Positions 7,395 to 15,669 of a stretch of 40,449 nt of DNA are shown piece by piece. The stretch's first letter is position 1, and the number at the start of each line of letters is the position of its first letter. Below the pieces are notes generated by a model. It was not told where the DNA came from. It worked only from the letters and a program-made list of their open reading frames with translations, and did no database searches. The stretch is from Neisseria bergeri. Its GTDB lineage: Bacteria > Pseudomonadota > Gammaproteobacteria > Burkholderiales > Neisseriaceae. The stretch covers positions 1 to 40,449 of the forward strand of contig POWY01000014.1 of NCBI GenBank assembly GCA_003044455.1. Direction: 5' to 3'. Position numbers and translations under genes: made by a program.

Positions 7395-8588
7395 TCAAGT
7401 TCGGATACGCTGGTATCTGCCGCCAGGCATTGCGGCAACGCTGCCGTCCAATTCCAATTCCAACAGTGCGGCATACAAATCTGCGGCAGGCATAGCGAGC
7501 TGCCCGGCAAGCACGTCGGGATGGACGGGGTCGAAACCCATCCTGTCCAAGATACCGCCGCCGACGGGTCGTTTCTCCGTCTTTTCAGACGGCATTTTGC
7601 CGTCAGACGAAAACGGCGGGTCGGATGCCGTCTGAACGGCAGTGATGCGCTTTTCAGGTATTCCTTTATTTATAGAATATGATGAAGCACCCTCATTTTG
7701 CAAGAGCCGCGGACACTCATGAAGGATGTCGTCCAGGCATTCCACCAATTTTGCGCCGTCTTTAATCAGTTTGTGGCAGCCTTTACTGTGTGGATTGTCT
7801 ATCGAGCCGGGTACCGCCATCACTTCGCGCCCCATCTCCGCCGCCAATCTGGCAGTAATCAGCGAACCGGATTCCAAGGCGGCCTCGACCACCAGCGTTA
7901 CTTGCGACAGGGCGGCAATCAGGCGGTTGCGGCGCGGAAAATTGCCGGCATACGGCCGCGTACCGATGGGGAACTCGCTGACAATCAATCCTTTTTCGGC
8001 GATTTCATAGGCAAGGTTTTTATTGGACGGCGGGTAAATGCGGTCTATACCCGTCCCCCACACGGCGATGGTGCCGCCTTCTGCCTCCAGTGCTCCCTGA
8101 TGGGCGGCAGTATCGATACCGGAAGCCATACCCGACACAACGGGAATGCCTTTCCCACCCAACGCCCTGCCGAAATCTTTGGCAATCCGCATGGCCTGCG
8201 GCGTGGCATGGCGGCTGCCGACGATGGCGGCGGAAGGTTTGTGCAGCAGTTGTACGTTGCCGCGCAAAAACAAAACCGGCGGCGCGGTTATACCTTGAGT
8301 CAGCATTTCAGGAAAATCATCATCCCGCAGCAGCATCAGACGGCATCCGTCCCGCATTTCCCATTCCAACGCCGCTTCTGCCGCCTGCCGCGCCAAAGCG
8401 CGTTTTTCCGCATTGCACCAAGCCTCAAGCGCGTGCTTATGCCGCACCGCCGGGGCAACCTGTTCCGCCGGTGCGGACAAGGCATTTTGCGCGCTGCCGA
8501 AACGGCGCATCAGCAGCAAAAAACTTTCCGCACCAATATAGGGCGTAAACGCCAATTGCAGCCACGCGAAACGTTCGTCCTCTGTCAT
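7395..8588 (-). CDS. dprA: DNA-processing protein DprA (housekeeping copy)
   Basis: This 397-residue protein binds incoming single-stranded DNA and loads RecA in natural transformation. An N-terminal helical/SAM-like region (about 1-100) precedes the Rossmann-like core (AAIVGSR near 120-126, SGMASGIDTAAHQGAL near 152-167, FPRRNRLIAALS, and ESGSLITARLAAEMGR). A C-terminal winged-helix domain (about 335-397, LAGQLAMPAADLYAALLELE) follows an acidic/Pro linker. An inverted DUS pair (about 7585-7638) lies inside the linker-coding part and another DUS near 8337. It is ordinary host composition. It heads the dprA-smg-topA unit; the sequence upstream holds the ntrX terminator. Confidence 0.96.
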   Translation of the reverse strand: MTEDERFAWLQLAFTPYIGAESFLLLMRRFGSAQNALSAPAEQVAPAVRHKHALEAWCNAEKRALARQAAEAALEWEMRDGCRLMLLRDDDFPEMLTQGITAPPVLFLRGNVQLLHKPSAAIVGSRHATPQAMRIAKDFGRALGGKGIPVVSGMASGIDTAAHQGALEAEGGTIAVWGTGIDRIYPPSNKNLAYEIAEKGLIVSEFPIGTRPYAGNFPRRNRLIAALSQVTLVVEAALESGSLITARLAAEMGREVMAVPGSIDNPHSKGCHKLIKDGAKLVECLDDILHECPRLLQNEGASSYSINKGIPEKRITAVQTASDPPFSSDGKMPSEKTEKRPVGGGILDRMGFDPVHPDVLAGQLAMPAADLYAALLELELDGSVAAMPGGRYQRIRT

Positions 8589-8609
8589 AAAATCCGTCCC
8601 CTTACGATT

Positions 8610-8641
8610 TCAGACGGCATTTGCACCAAATGCCGTCTGAA
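8610..8641 (-). terminator. DUS inverted-repeat terminator after ntrX
   Basis: TCAGACGGCATTTG and CAAATGCCGTCTGA form a perfect stem with a short loop, placed between the ntrX stop (8679) and the dprA start (8588). On the minus strand it follows ntrX and can end that operon before dprA begins. Confidence 0.83.
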
Positions 8642-8678
8642 AACAAAAGCCCGCAACCGGAAAACCGGCCGTCCGGGC

Positions 8679-9956
8679 TTATTCTTCGGTTTTTTCCCCC
8701 GCCCGGCGCGAAACGCCGATGCCGAGCTGTTTGAGTTTGCGGTAAAGGTGCGTGCGTTCCAAACCGACCTTCTGCGCCACTTTGCTCATATTCTGACCTT
8801 CTTGGGCGATGTGGTACTCGAAATAACGCCGCTCCACCTCCTCCCTCAATTCGCGCAGCGGCAGGTTGAAATTGAACCCGCCCACCATATCTTCCGCCCC
8901 CTCGGCAGGCACATTCTGCCCCAAAAGAGAAGAAACCGCCGCCGCACCGATTTTCTGTCCGTCCGCCTCCAGCAACAGCGTTGCAACGACACTGCTCAAC
9001 TGGTCGAAATTTCCCGGCCATTCATAACGGGTCAATGCGGCAAGCGCATCTTCACTGAATGAGGCAGGCGCAATCTTTTGGCTTTCCGCCACATTGCAGG
9101 CAATCCCCTGTATCAGGAAGGGAATGTCTTCATGCTGCATACGCAGGGGCGGAATACGGACGACCGATTCCGAAAAAAGCCCGGCCAATTTTTCTTCACA
9201 TGAAATGCCGTCTGAACCTGCCGCGTGGCTGCACGAAGCAATCACCCTGACGCGGCTGTGTTCCGCCTTGCCGACAATAAAGGCAATACCGGCTTGGATG
9301 TTGCGGCTGTACTGGGCAATATCGCCCACATATAAAACACCGCCTTCAGCTTTCTGCAACAGTTCCGTCGGCATATCAATCAGATATTCGACCCTTGCCG
9401 GACTCACCCACGGCGTACCGTTTTTATGGAAATAGCGTGCCACCGTTTCAAACGGCGAACCCGCCTCGCCCGTCAGAAGTACCGGAGAGGCACGTTTCAC
9501 CGCCGCCCCTACCTCACGGTTCATTTCCTGAATCGCCGCACTGTTGCCCAGCTTGTCGAATACAGACCCCGTTTCGGTTTGCGCCGCACCGTACTTCAAC
9601 GCGTTTTCGACCGTGGACAGCAGCTTTTGCAGGGAGATCGGTTTTTCCAAAAAGTCGAGCGCACCGATTTTGGTGGCTTCCACTGCTGTGTCGATGCTGG
9701 CATGCCCGCTCATCATGACGACCGGCATATTAAGCTGCCCGTTTTTCGACCATTCCTTCAAAAGGGTAATACCGTCGCAATCCGGCATCCAAATATCCAG
9801 CAACACCATCGCCGGGCGTACCTGATGGCGCAGCTTGCGCGCCTCTTCGGCATTTTCAGCCAATGCGACCGAATAACCTTCGTCCTGCAGGATTTCCGAC
9901 AGCAGGTCACGGATGCCGATTTCGTCATCTACAATTAAAATATCGCTGCTACGCAT
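8679..9956 (-). CDS. ntrX: NtrX response regulator with degenerate AAA+ domain
   Basis: This 425-residue protein has a receiver domain (phosphoacceptor D54 in LLDIWMPD, S83, K105) at 1-120, an NtrC-like AAA+ region at about 135-350, and a Fis-type HTH at the C-terminus (MSKVAQKVGLERTHLYRKLKQLG). Family members normally activate sigma-54 RNA polymerase. Here the Walker A site reads TGEAGSPFE (162-170) instead of GETGTGKE, and no GAFTGA loop is present, so ATP-driven sigma-54 activation is not expected. Pathogenic Neisseria are known to have a non-functional rpoN-like gene and an NtrYX system that controls respiratory genes, so this is likely a simple DNA-binding regulator. It starts four bases after the ntrY stop. 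Confidence 0.94.
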   Translation of the reverse strand: MRSSDILIVDDEIGIRDLLSEILQDEGYSVALAENAEEARKLRHQVRPAMVLLDIWMPDCDGITLLKEWSKNGQLNMPVVMMSGHASIDTAVEATKIGALDFLEKPISLQKLLSTVENALKYGAAQTETGSVFDKLGNSAAIQEMNREVGAAVKRASPVLLTGEAGSPFETVARYFHKNGTPWVSPARVEYLIDMPTELLQKAEGGVLYVGDIAQYSRNIQAGIAFIVGKAEHSRVRVIASCSHAAGSDGISCEEKLAGLFSESVVRIPPLRMQHEDIPFLIQGIACNVAESQKIAPASFSEDALAALTRYEWPGNFDQLSSVVATLLLEADGQKIGAAAVSSLLGQNVPAEGAEDMVGGFNFNLPLRELREEVERRYFEYHIAQEGQNMSKVAQKVGLERTHLYRKLKQLGIGVSRRAGEKTEE

Positions 9957-9960
9957 AAAT

Positions 9961-12069
9961 TTATACCGTTTTTGGCAAGATTATTCTGACACACGCGCCA
10001 CCCGCATCCTGATTGCTCAAACTGATGCGGCCGCCGTGTTCTTCAATGATTTTTTTCACTACGGGCAGACCCAGTCCCGTTCCCGTCGGCTTGTCCGTCA
10101 CATACGGCTCAAAAGCATTGTGCAGCATTTCCTTGCCGAATCCCTTGCCGTTGTCGCAAACCGTCAGGACAATCTGTCCGTCCCTCCCCACCTCCGATTT
10201 TACCCTGACTTCGGGCATATCGGCTTCCTCTGCCGCTTCGGCGGCATTTTTGAAAATATTGTGCAGCACCTGCCGCATGGCGGTCGTATCAGCCGCCACC
10301 ATCAGCGGTTCTCCGGCAAGCTCCGCCGCAAACCGGCACGGACCGGCTTCATACAACGCCAAAACATCGCCGACCAATACGTTCAAATCCTGTTTTTCCA
10401 ATTTGAGCGAAGGGGAACGCGCATAATTGCGGAATGCTTCGACCATTTCCTTCAATGCCGCCACCTGTTTGACGATGGTTTCGGTCGAACGTGCCAGGAT
10501 TTGCGCATCCTGCTCATCCAGTTTCCCGTCCAATTTCCACGCCAGACGTTCGGCAGAAAGCTGGATGGGCGTGAGCGGATTGCGGATTTCGTGTGCCAGC
10601 CGTTTCGCCACTTCGCCCCACGCCGCTTCTTTTTGCGCGTGTATCAATACGGTGATGTCGTCTATGACCATGACCACACCGTTGTCGTTGTCTTCAGGCA
10701 GGACCGTTGCCTTACCCAGCAGGATTTTGGCATCGTCCGGAGCGGCATATCCCACCTGAACCGGTTTGTCCGTACCCGCCGCCGCACCGATGGCGTCAAA
10801 CACTTCGGCAAGCAGGGTATGCTGCACCGAAACGCCGTGCCAACCGTGCCGGTTGCTGCCCCACAGCGGCACGAGCGACATACCCAAGATATGTTCCGCA
10901 GCTTTGTTGAAGGTTTTCAGACGGCCTGTTTCGTCAAATACCACCACACCCGTGGTCAGGCTCTCCAACACGCATTCGAGATAATGCCTGGCGGCTTCTT
11001 CGCGCTTCCTGTTGCGCTCGTCCGCTTCTTTGGCAATGGAAAGCTGCTCGGTCATATGGTTGAACAACTTGGTCAAACGTCCGAACTCGTCGTTGCGCAA
11101 CACGGGGCGTGTCTGGCTGAAATCGCCCTGCGCCACCGCCTTCGCCCCCTCGGCAAGCGACAGAATGGGTTCGACGAAACGGCGGGCGAAATACAGTGCC
11201 ATGACCAGTGCAAGAAAAATCGACAGCAGCGAGGCAATCAGCAGGGTTACCAGAAAAAAGGTCTGCAAACCTTTTTTGCTGTAACTCAATTCGGCATATT
11301 TCGCCCTTGCCTTTTCGATTAAGACGGCATCCTGTGCCACATTTTCGGGAATCGGCTGGCGGAAGAACAGCGCGTAATCGCGTCCGTTGTGCGTACCCGC
11401 CGACAGCCAGCCCTGCGCGTACAATACGCCGCCTATGCTTTCCAAACTCCGAACCGAACCGGTCTGCTGAATCTGTTCCCAATGTGCTTTGTCGGGAAGC
11501 GGCTGGTCGAATTGGTGCGGATTGATGCTTTTTTCGATTTTGCCGCTTGCGGCATTGTACAGGGCAAGCTGGGCAAAACCGCTGCCGGCGTAGTGTTCCA
11601 GCACACTGCCTATATTGCCCGACAGGGAGGCGGTGCCGATGAGGTCTATCTGTACGGGAATGGCGTTGCTGACGGCATTGTCTGCCGCCAAATCCAGTGC
11701 GGACTTGCTCAAATTGAGGCTGCGTTCAAGCGCCTCGTGGGTGTCGTTGCCGAACCACGAATTAATCGTCCCGTTGATAAACTGTGCGGAAACGCCGAAC
11801 AGGAACACGCCGGGCAATACGGCGACCAGCGTGAACATCCCGGAAAGGCGTTTGGCAATCTGCGAACCGAATACGCCGTCGCGCCTGTCTTTCAACAGCA
11901 ATATGACATAACGTGCCAAAACGGCGGACAACACCAGCAGCAGCATTGCGCTGAATGCGACTATCCACCAGAAATAATCCGCCAGCGAACTGGTGCTGCC
12001 GGTTGCCGCCGTCAGTCCGTACAACAGGACGACGGCGCATATGGCTGCGATCAGTAGAAAACGGCGCAT
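9961..12069 (-). CDS. ntrY: NtrY sensor histidine kinase
   Basis: This 702-residue inner-membrane kinase has hydrophobic segments near 4-22, 35-60, 77-100 and 270-293, the last two enclosing a periplasmic sensor domain of about 170 residues. A HAMP linker (about 295-345), a PAS domain (about 365-470) and the kinase core follow: H-box LAHEIRNPLTP (H493), N-box NIFKNAAEAAE, G1 DNGKGFG and G2 TGTGLGLPVV. It phosphorylates NtrX, encoded directly downstream. The start is MRRFLLIAA; its ATG overlaps the stop of the DUF4390 gene (TAATG), which indicates translational coupling. A longer in-frame extension upstream lies within the preceding genes and is not a plausible protein. A DUS occurs near 10918. 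Confidence 0.95.
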   Translation of the reverse strand: MRRFLLIAAICAVVLLYGLTAATGSTSSLADYFWWIVAFSAMLLLVLSAVLARYVILLLKDRRDGVFGSQIAKRLSGMFTLVAVLPGVFLFGVSAQFINGTINSWFGNDTHEALERSLNLSKSALDLAADNAVSNAIPVQIDLIGTASLSGNIGSVLEHYAGSGFAQLALYNAASGKIEKSINPHQFDQPLPDKAHWEQIQQTGSVRSLESIGGVLYAQGWLSAGTHNGRDYALFFRQPIPENVAQDAVLIEKARAKYAELSYSKKGLQTFFLVTLLIASLLSIFLALVMALYFARRFVEPILSLAEGAKAVAQGDFSQTRPVLRNDEFGRLTKLFNHMTEQLSIAKEADERNRKREEAARHYLECVLESLTTGVVVFDETGRLKTFNKAAEHILGMSLVPLWGSNRHGWHGVSVQHTLLAEVFDAIGAAAGTDKPVQVGYAAPDDAKILLGKATVLPEDNDNGVVMVIDDITVLIHAQKEAAWGEVAKRLAHEIRNPLTPIQLSAERLAWKLDGKLDEQDAQILARSTETIVKQVAALKEMVEAFRNYARSPSLKLEKQDLNVLVGDVLALYEAGPCRFAAELAGEPLMVAADTTAMRQVLHNIFKNAAEAAEEADMPEVRVKSEVGRDGQIVLTVCDNGKGFGKEMLHNAFEPYVTDKPTGTGLGLPVVKKIIEEHGGRISLSNQDAGGACVRIILPKTV

Positions 12070-12665
12070 TATTTGTTCCCGATGATGTTTAAAGGTTTCC
12101 AACCCGAATCCAAATGCCAGTTTTGAGAAGTCAATGCATTGATTTGAAAAGGCTTGGGCAGTTTTGAAGTGGACAGCAGCAGGCGGATTTCCGCCTTGGT
12201 TTCCCCTGCTTCCGCACCAGACAACGCGCCTTTGTTCAGGACTTTCCAGTTGGCAACCGCGCCGGTCGCGCGCAATGCCGCCGCCAAAGTGTCGTAGTCT
12301 GTCGAAAACGCGCCGACGGTAACGCGGTAGCGGTTGGTCAGCGGATGAAAGGTCAGTTTGTAATAGATATCGGCATCGCCGCCGATAAGCTGGTCGAATT
12401 TGAACCGGTAGGCGGCGATTGTCGGGGCGGAAAGCTGCCAGCTTAAGGTAAAGTTGAGCGGCACGCCTTGGCGCAACGCCTGTTGGAGCTGGTCGGGCAG
12501 CTCGGTTTGGAAGCGGCTGCTGATGGAAAGCTGCCCGCCGTCGGTTATCCTCGCTTCGGCACGGCTCACATCTATCCCCTCCGCCGCCACATTCTGAAAG
12601 GCGGGGAGCATCAGCGGCACAATCAGCCATTTACTGCTTTTGAATAAGCGCGTAATAAAAGCCAT
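12069..12665 (-). CDS. DUF4390 family exported protein
   Basis: This 198-residue protein has an N-terminal hydrophobic signal (residues about 8-27, cleavage near NVAAEG) and a beta-rich body with LSISSRFQTELP, LNFTLSWQLSAP and YKLTFHPLTNRYRV, typical of DUF4390. Members sit between rsmB and ntrY in many beta-proteobacteria, as here. A periplasmic or envelope location is inferred; the function is not established. Its start overlaps the end of rsmB by 35 bases and its stop overlaps the ntrY start by one, so the block is translated in a coupled way. Confidence 0.88.
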   Translation of the reverse strand: MAFITRLFKSSKWLIVPLMLPAFQNVAAEGIDVSRAEARITDGGQLSISSRFQTELPDQLQQALRQGVPLNFTLSWQLSAPTIAAYRFKFDQLIGGDADIYYKLTFHPLTNRYRVTVGAFSTDYDTLAAALRATGAVANWKVLNKGALSGAEAGETKAEIRLLLSTSKLPKPFQINALTSQNWHLDSGWKPLNIIGNK

Positions 12666-13890
12666 CTTGGTGTTTGTTCGGTAAGAGTACCCGCGATTCG
12701 ATCAGTTCTGCATCGGCATGGCGGTTGAGGAATTTTTGCAATTGTCCGTCGTTTTCCTCGACGAACACGGAACAGGTGGCGATCAACATCCTTCCCCCGC
12801 TTTTCAGCGTCTGCCAAAGTGCATCCAGCAGGGCTTCCTGCTGACGGGCGGTTTTGAACGCGTCGGTCGGTCGGCGCAGCCATTTCACGTCAGGATTGCG
12901 CCGCGCCACGCCGGACGCGGTGCACGGCACGTCGGCAAGGATTGCGTCGAAAGGCTTTCCATCATACCACGCCGCCAAATCCCGCGCATCGGCACACGCC
13001 GCCGATGCCGTCTGAAAGCCCAGGCGCGCGATATTGTCTTCCACCCGTTTCAGACGGCCTGCATCAATGTCCAAGGCGGTAACACGGCAATCCGCCAATT
13101 CCAAGATATGCCCCGTCTTGCCACCCGGCGCGGCGCACGCGTCCAAAATCCGTTCGCCGTCTTTCGGGTTTAACAAATACGCCGCCTGCTGCGCGCCGAA
13201 GTCCTGTACCGAAACGATGCCGTCTGAAAAGCCGGGCAGGCGGTTTACCGGCACGGCTTCTTCCAACGTAACCGCATATTCGTCCAACGCCTTAGCCGCG
13301 ATACCCTCCGCAGCCAGTTTTTCCAAATAGCCTTCAGCATTGCCGTGTCGGCGGTTGACGCGCAACGTCATCGGCGGATGGGATTGCAGCGCGGCGGCGA
13401 TGTTGTGCCAGTGTTTCGGATAATGGTTTTTCAAGTAAGCCACCCACCACAGCGGCAGGTTGTGTTTCGCCACATCGTCTTTTTTACAGGAAGCCGCAAG
13501 CTTGTCGCGTTCGCGCAAAAAGCGGCGCAAAACCGCGTTGGCAAACGAACGGTACTGCCCGCGCCCGATTTTGGCTATGCTCTCCACCGCTTCATTGACC
13601 ACGGCGTGCGGCGCGTTGCGCGTGTAATGCAGTTGGTACAACGCCGCCAAAAGCAGGCTTTCGAGCTGCGGATTGCCAATCGGTTTTTTCAGCATCTGCG
13701 CGAGCATATGTTTCAAACTGCCCAGATAACGCTGGCAGCCGTAGGCGATGTCCTGCAACGCGCCGTTTTCCTGCGCCGTAAGGTCGGGATGCGCGGTGCG
13801 GATTTGCGCCAACACGTCCTGAAGGTTGCGTCCTTCGGCAACCGCCGCAATGCTGTCGGCGGCAAGTTTTTGGGCAAGTGCCATACTCAT
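12631..13890 (-). CDS. rsmB: 16S rRNA (cytosine(967)-C(5))-methyltransferase RsmB
   Basis: This 419-residue enzyme methylates C5 of C967 in 16S rRNA. An N-terminal NusB-like RNA-binding domain (about 1-140, with NAPHAVVNEAVE and GQYRSFANAVLRRF) precedes the SAM-dependent catalytic domain: SAM loop LDACAAPGGKTGH at about 249-261, catalytic pair C323 in ADVPCTASG and C373 in ATCS. Two possible starts, MSMALAQ (13890) and MALAQ (13884), lie just after TATAAT; no Shine-Dalgarno is visible before either, so a leaderless message is possible. The gene opens the rsmB-DUF4390-ntrY-ntrX unit. Confidence 0.95.
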   Translation of the reverse strand: MSMALAQKLAADSIAAVAEGRNLQDVLAQIRTAHPDLTAQENGALQDIAYGCQRYLGSLKHMLAQMLKKPIGNPQLESLLLAALYQLHYTRNAPHAVVNEAVESIAKIGRGQYRSFANAVLRRFLRERDKLAASCKKDDVAKHNLPLWWVAYLKNHYPKHWHNIAAALQSHPPMTLRVNRRHGNAEGYLEKLAAEGIAAKALDEYAVTLEEAVPVNRLPGFSDGIVSVQDFGAQQAAYLLNPKDGERILDACAAPGGKTGHILELADCRVTALDIDAGRLKRVEDNIARLGFQTASAACADARDLAAWYDGKPFDAILADVPCTASGVARRNPDVKWLRRPTDAFKTARQQEALLDALWQTLKSGGRMLIATCSVFVEENDGQLQKFLNRHADAELIESRVLLPNKHQDGFYYALIQKQ

Positions 13891-13896
13891 ATTATA
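13891..13896 (-). promoter_or_regulatory. Perfect -10 box abutting the rsmB start
   Basis: The minus strand reads CATATAATATGAGTATGG. The TATAAT ends one base before the first ATG, so the usual start of transcription (about seven bases on) falls at the second ATG (13884). The spacing for a -35 box falls on CATCAG, which does not match consensus. If active, it would make a leaderless rsmB mRNA. Confidence 0.4.
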
Positions 13897-13922
13897 TGAT
13901 TCGCTTTCTTCAACTGATGGTT

Positions 13923-13961
13923 TCAGACGGCATTCCCGTTTGCGGATCGGAATGCCGTCTG
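13923..13961 (-). terminator. DUS inverted-repeat terminator after fmt
   Basis: TTCAGACGGCATTCC and GGAATGCCGTCTGAA form a 15-base stem around a GT-rich loop, eight bases past the fmt stop on the minus strand. It separates fmt from rsmB. Confidence 0.82.
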
Positions 13962-13968
13962 AAGGGAT

Positions 13969-14895
13969 TTACAGCTTCGTTCCTGCTTCGATATGCCGTC
14001 CTGCCGCAAACGCCGCGATATTCATACGCCTGCCGCCGGCAGGCTGCAATTCGGTAATCTTCAGCGCGTTTTCGCCGCAGGCAACGACCAAACCGTCCGC
14101 CGAACAGGACAACACTTCGCCTGCCGCGCCTTGTTGCGCCACCACTTCCGCCCGCCGGATTTTCATCGGCTTGCCCTGATATTCGACCCACGCGGCAGGT
14201 ACGGGGTTGAAGGCGCGGATTTTGCGCTCAATCACAGCAGCGCTTTCATTCCAATCGATACGGGCTTCTTCTTTGCTCAATTTTTGGGCGTAAGTAACAC
14301 CTTCTTCGGGCTGTTTGACCGCGTTCAGACGGCCTTTGCTTTGAAGCTGTTGCAAATCGGCAACAATCGCCGCCGCACCGATTTCCATCAGCGCGTCGTG
14401 GACTTCGTTCGCCGTATCGGTAGGTCGGATGGCGTAACGGTGTTCGCTGACCACATCGCCGGTGTCCAAACCGATGTCCATCTGCATAATGCACACGCCG
14501 GTTTCGGCATCGCCGGCTTCAATCGCGCGCTGAATCGGCGCCGCGCCGCGCCAACGGGGCAGCAGCGAGGCGTGGATGTTGAGGCAGCCGTGTTTCGGCG
14601 TATCCAACACGTCTTGCGGCAGAATCAAACCGTAGGCGGCAACCACCATTACGTCTGCCTCGACCTCTTTGAGCATTTGCAGGGCTTCGGCGTTGTTGCG
14701 CAGTTTTTCGGGCTGTGCCACGCGCAAACCGAGTTCCAGCGCGGCTTGTTTGACAGGCGGGGCAGTCAGTTGCATACCGCGCCCTTTCGGACGGTCGGGC
14801 TGGGTCAGCACCAGCGGGATTTCAAAACCGGCGGCGGCAACGGCTTTTAAGGCGGCGGCGGCAAAATCGGGCGTGCCGGCAAAGATGACTTTCAT
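13969..14895 (-). CDS. fmt: Methionyl-tRNA formyltransferase
   Basis: This 308-residue enzyme transfers a formyl group from 10-formyl-tetrahydrofolate to Met-tRNA(fMet) for initiation. The start MKVIFAGTPDF is the family N-terminus; a longer in-frame reading frame upstream passes through a DUS and is rejected. The folate-binding/catalytic region NIHASLLPRWRGAAPIQRAI (with the catalytic Asn-His pair) and the later MQMDIGLDTGD signature are present. The C-terminal OB-like tRNA-binding domain begins about residue 205 (IRAFNPVPAAW). It lies 86 bases after def on the same strand, with a DUS hairpin between them. Confidence 0.97.
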   Translation of the reverse strand: MKVIFAGTPDFAAAALKAVAAAGFEIPLVLTQPDRPKGRGMQLTAPPVKQAALELGLRVAQPEKLRNNAEALQMLKEVEADVMVVAAYGLILPQDVLDTPKHGCLNIHASLLPRWRGAAPIQRAIEAGDAETGVCIMQMDIGLDTGDVVSEHRYAIRPTDTANEVHDALMEIGAAAIVADLQQLQSKGRLNAVKQPEEGVTYAQKLSKEEARIDWNESAAVIERKIRAFNPVPAAWVEYQGKPMKIRRAEVVAQQGAAGEVLSCSADGLVVACGENALKITELQPAGGRRMNIAAFAAGRHIEAGTKL

Positions 14896-14931
14896 AGCGT
14901 GTTCCTGCGTGTGCGTAAAGTTGTCGGATAA

Positions 14932-14974
14932 TGCCGTGCCGTCTGAAAACCTTGCAGCGTTCAGACGGCACGGC
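14932..14974 (-). terminator. DUS inverted-repeat terminator between def and fmt
   Basis: GTGCCGTCTGAA and TTCAGACGGCAC arms lie directly after the def stop (14982) on the minus strand and before the fmt start (14895). The stem is long but lacks a T run on the minus strand, so partial termination is more likely than a full stop. Confidence 0.65.
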
Positions 14975-14981
14975 AAAAGGG

Positions 14982-15485
14982 TCAAATCGTATGTTTCTGA
15001 CGTTTTTTCAGCTTGGTCTTAATCCGTCCCTGCTTGAGTTGGGAAAGGCGTTCGACAAACACGATGCCCATCAGGTGGTCCAACTCGTGCTGCACGCAAA
15101 TCGCCAGCAGACCGTCCGCCTCCAGCGTGAACTTTTCTCCTTTTTCGTTCAAAGCCTCGACCTTGACGCGTTCGGCGCGGGTAACGGTGTCGTAAATGCC
15201 CGGTACGGACAGGCAGCCCTCTTCGTAAGTGGTTTCGCCGTCTTTTTCGACGATGACGGGGTTGATGAACACGCGCGGTTCGCTGCGGTCTTCGGTCAAA
15301 TCCATCACGACGATGCGCTCGTGCACATCGACCTGCGTCGCCGCCAGCCCGATACCGCGCGCCTCGTACATCGTTTCAAACATATCGGCAACCAGCTTTT
15401 GGACGCGCTCGTCAACTTGTCCGACAGGCTTCGCCACCGTGTGCAGACGCTCGTCGGGATATTGGAGGATATTCAGTAAAGCCAT
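14982..15485 (-). CDS. def: Peptide deformylase
   Basis: This 167-residue metalloenzyme removes the N-formyl group from nascent proteins. All three family motifs are present: GIGLAATQ at 44-51, EGCLSVPG with metal ligand C91, and QHELDHLMG with H133, E134 and H137. The start [11 protein letters not shown] is the conserved N-terminus, with AAGGAAAG about 8 bases upstream; an upstream in-frame ATG adds only a basic non-conserved 14 residues. def-fmt is the usual pairing, since Fmt adds the group that Def removes. Confidence 0.97.
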   Translation of the reverse strand: MALLNILQYPDERLHTVAKPVGQVDERVQKLVADMFETMYEARGIGLAATQVDVHERIVVMDLTEDRSEPRVFINPVIVEKDGETTYEEGCLSVPGIYDTVTRAERVKVEALNEKGEKFTLEADGLLAICVQHELDHLMGIVFVERLSQLKQGRIKTKLKKRQKHTI

Positions 15486-15558
15486 AATTTTCTCTTTCCT
15501 TAGGCGGATACGCCGCCTGTTTTTCATAATTACCGTGATGGTGCGGATAATTCGATGT

Positions 15559-15564
15559 TAAAAT
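15559..15564 (+). promoter_or_regulatory. Extended -10 promoter candidate for the LysM gene
   Basis: TGTTAAAAT contains TG one base before TAAAAT (five of six matches to TATAAT), an extended -10 arrangement that needs little -35 contact. The -35 position (about 15536) is not consensus. It is about 105 bases before the LysM gene start. Confidence 0.45.
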
Positions 15565-15669
15565 GCGGGACATTTATTGTCATGCGGCACGTCCCGAAAA
15601 GACCGCCGCCGCTTTTTCCAACCCAATCAGGCAAGACAAACCGAAATTCATCAGATAAGGGGAACGGTT

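Noticed and set aside
9913-11322. 469-residue plus-strand frame opposite ntrY
   Set aside because: Antisense frame of a clear histidine kinase; no recognisable domain.
12070-12630. In-frame extension of ntrY by 187 codons upstream
   Set aside because: It overlaps the DUF4390 gene in another frame and has no conserved content; the ATG at 12069 starts the first membrane segment and is coupled by TAATG.
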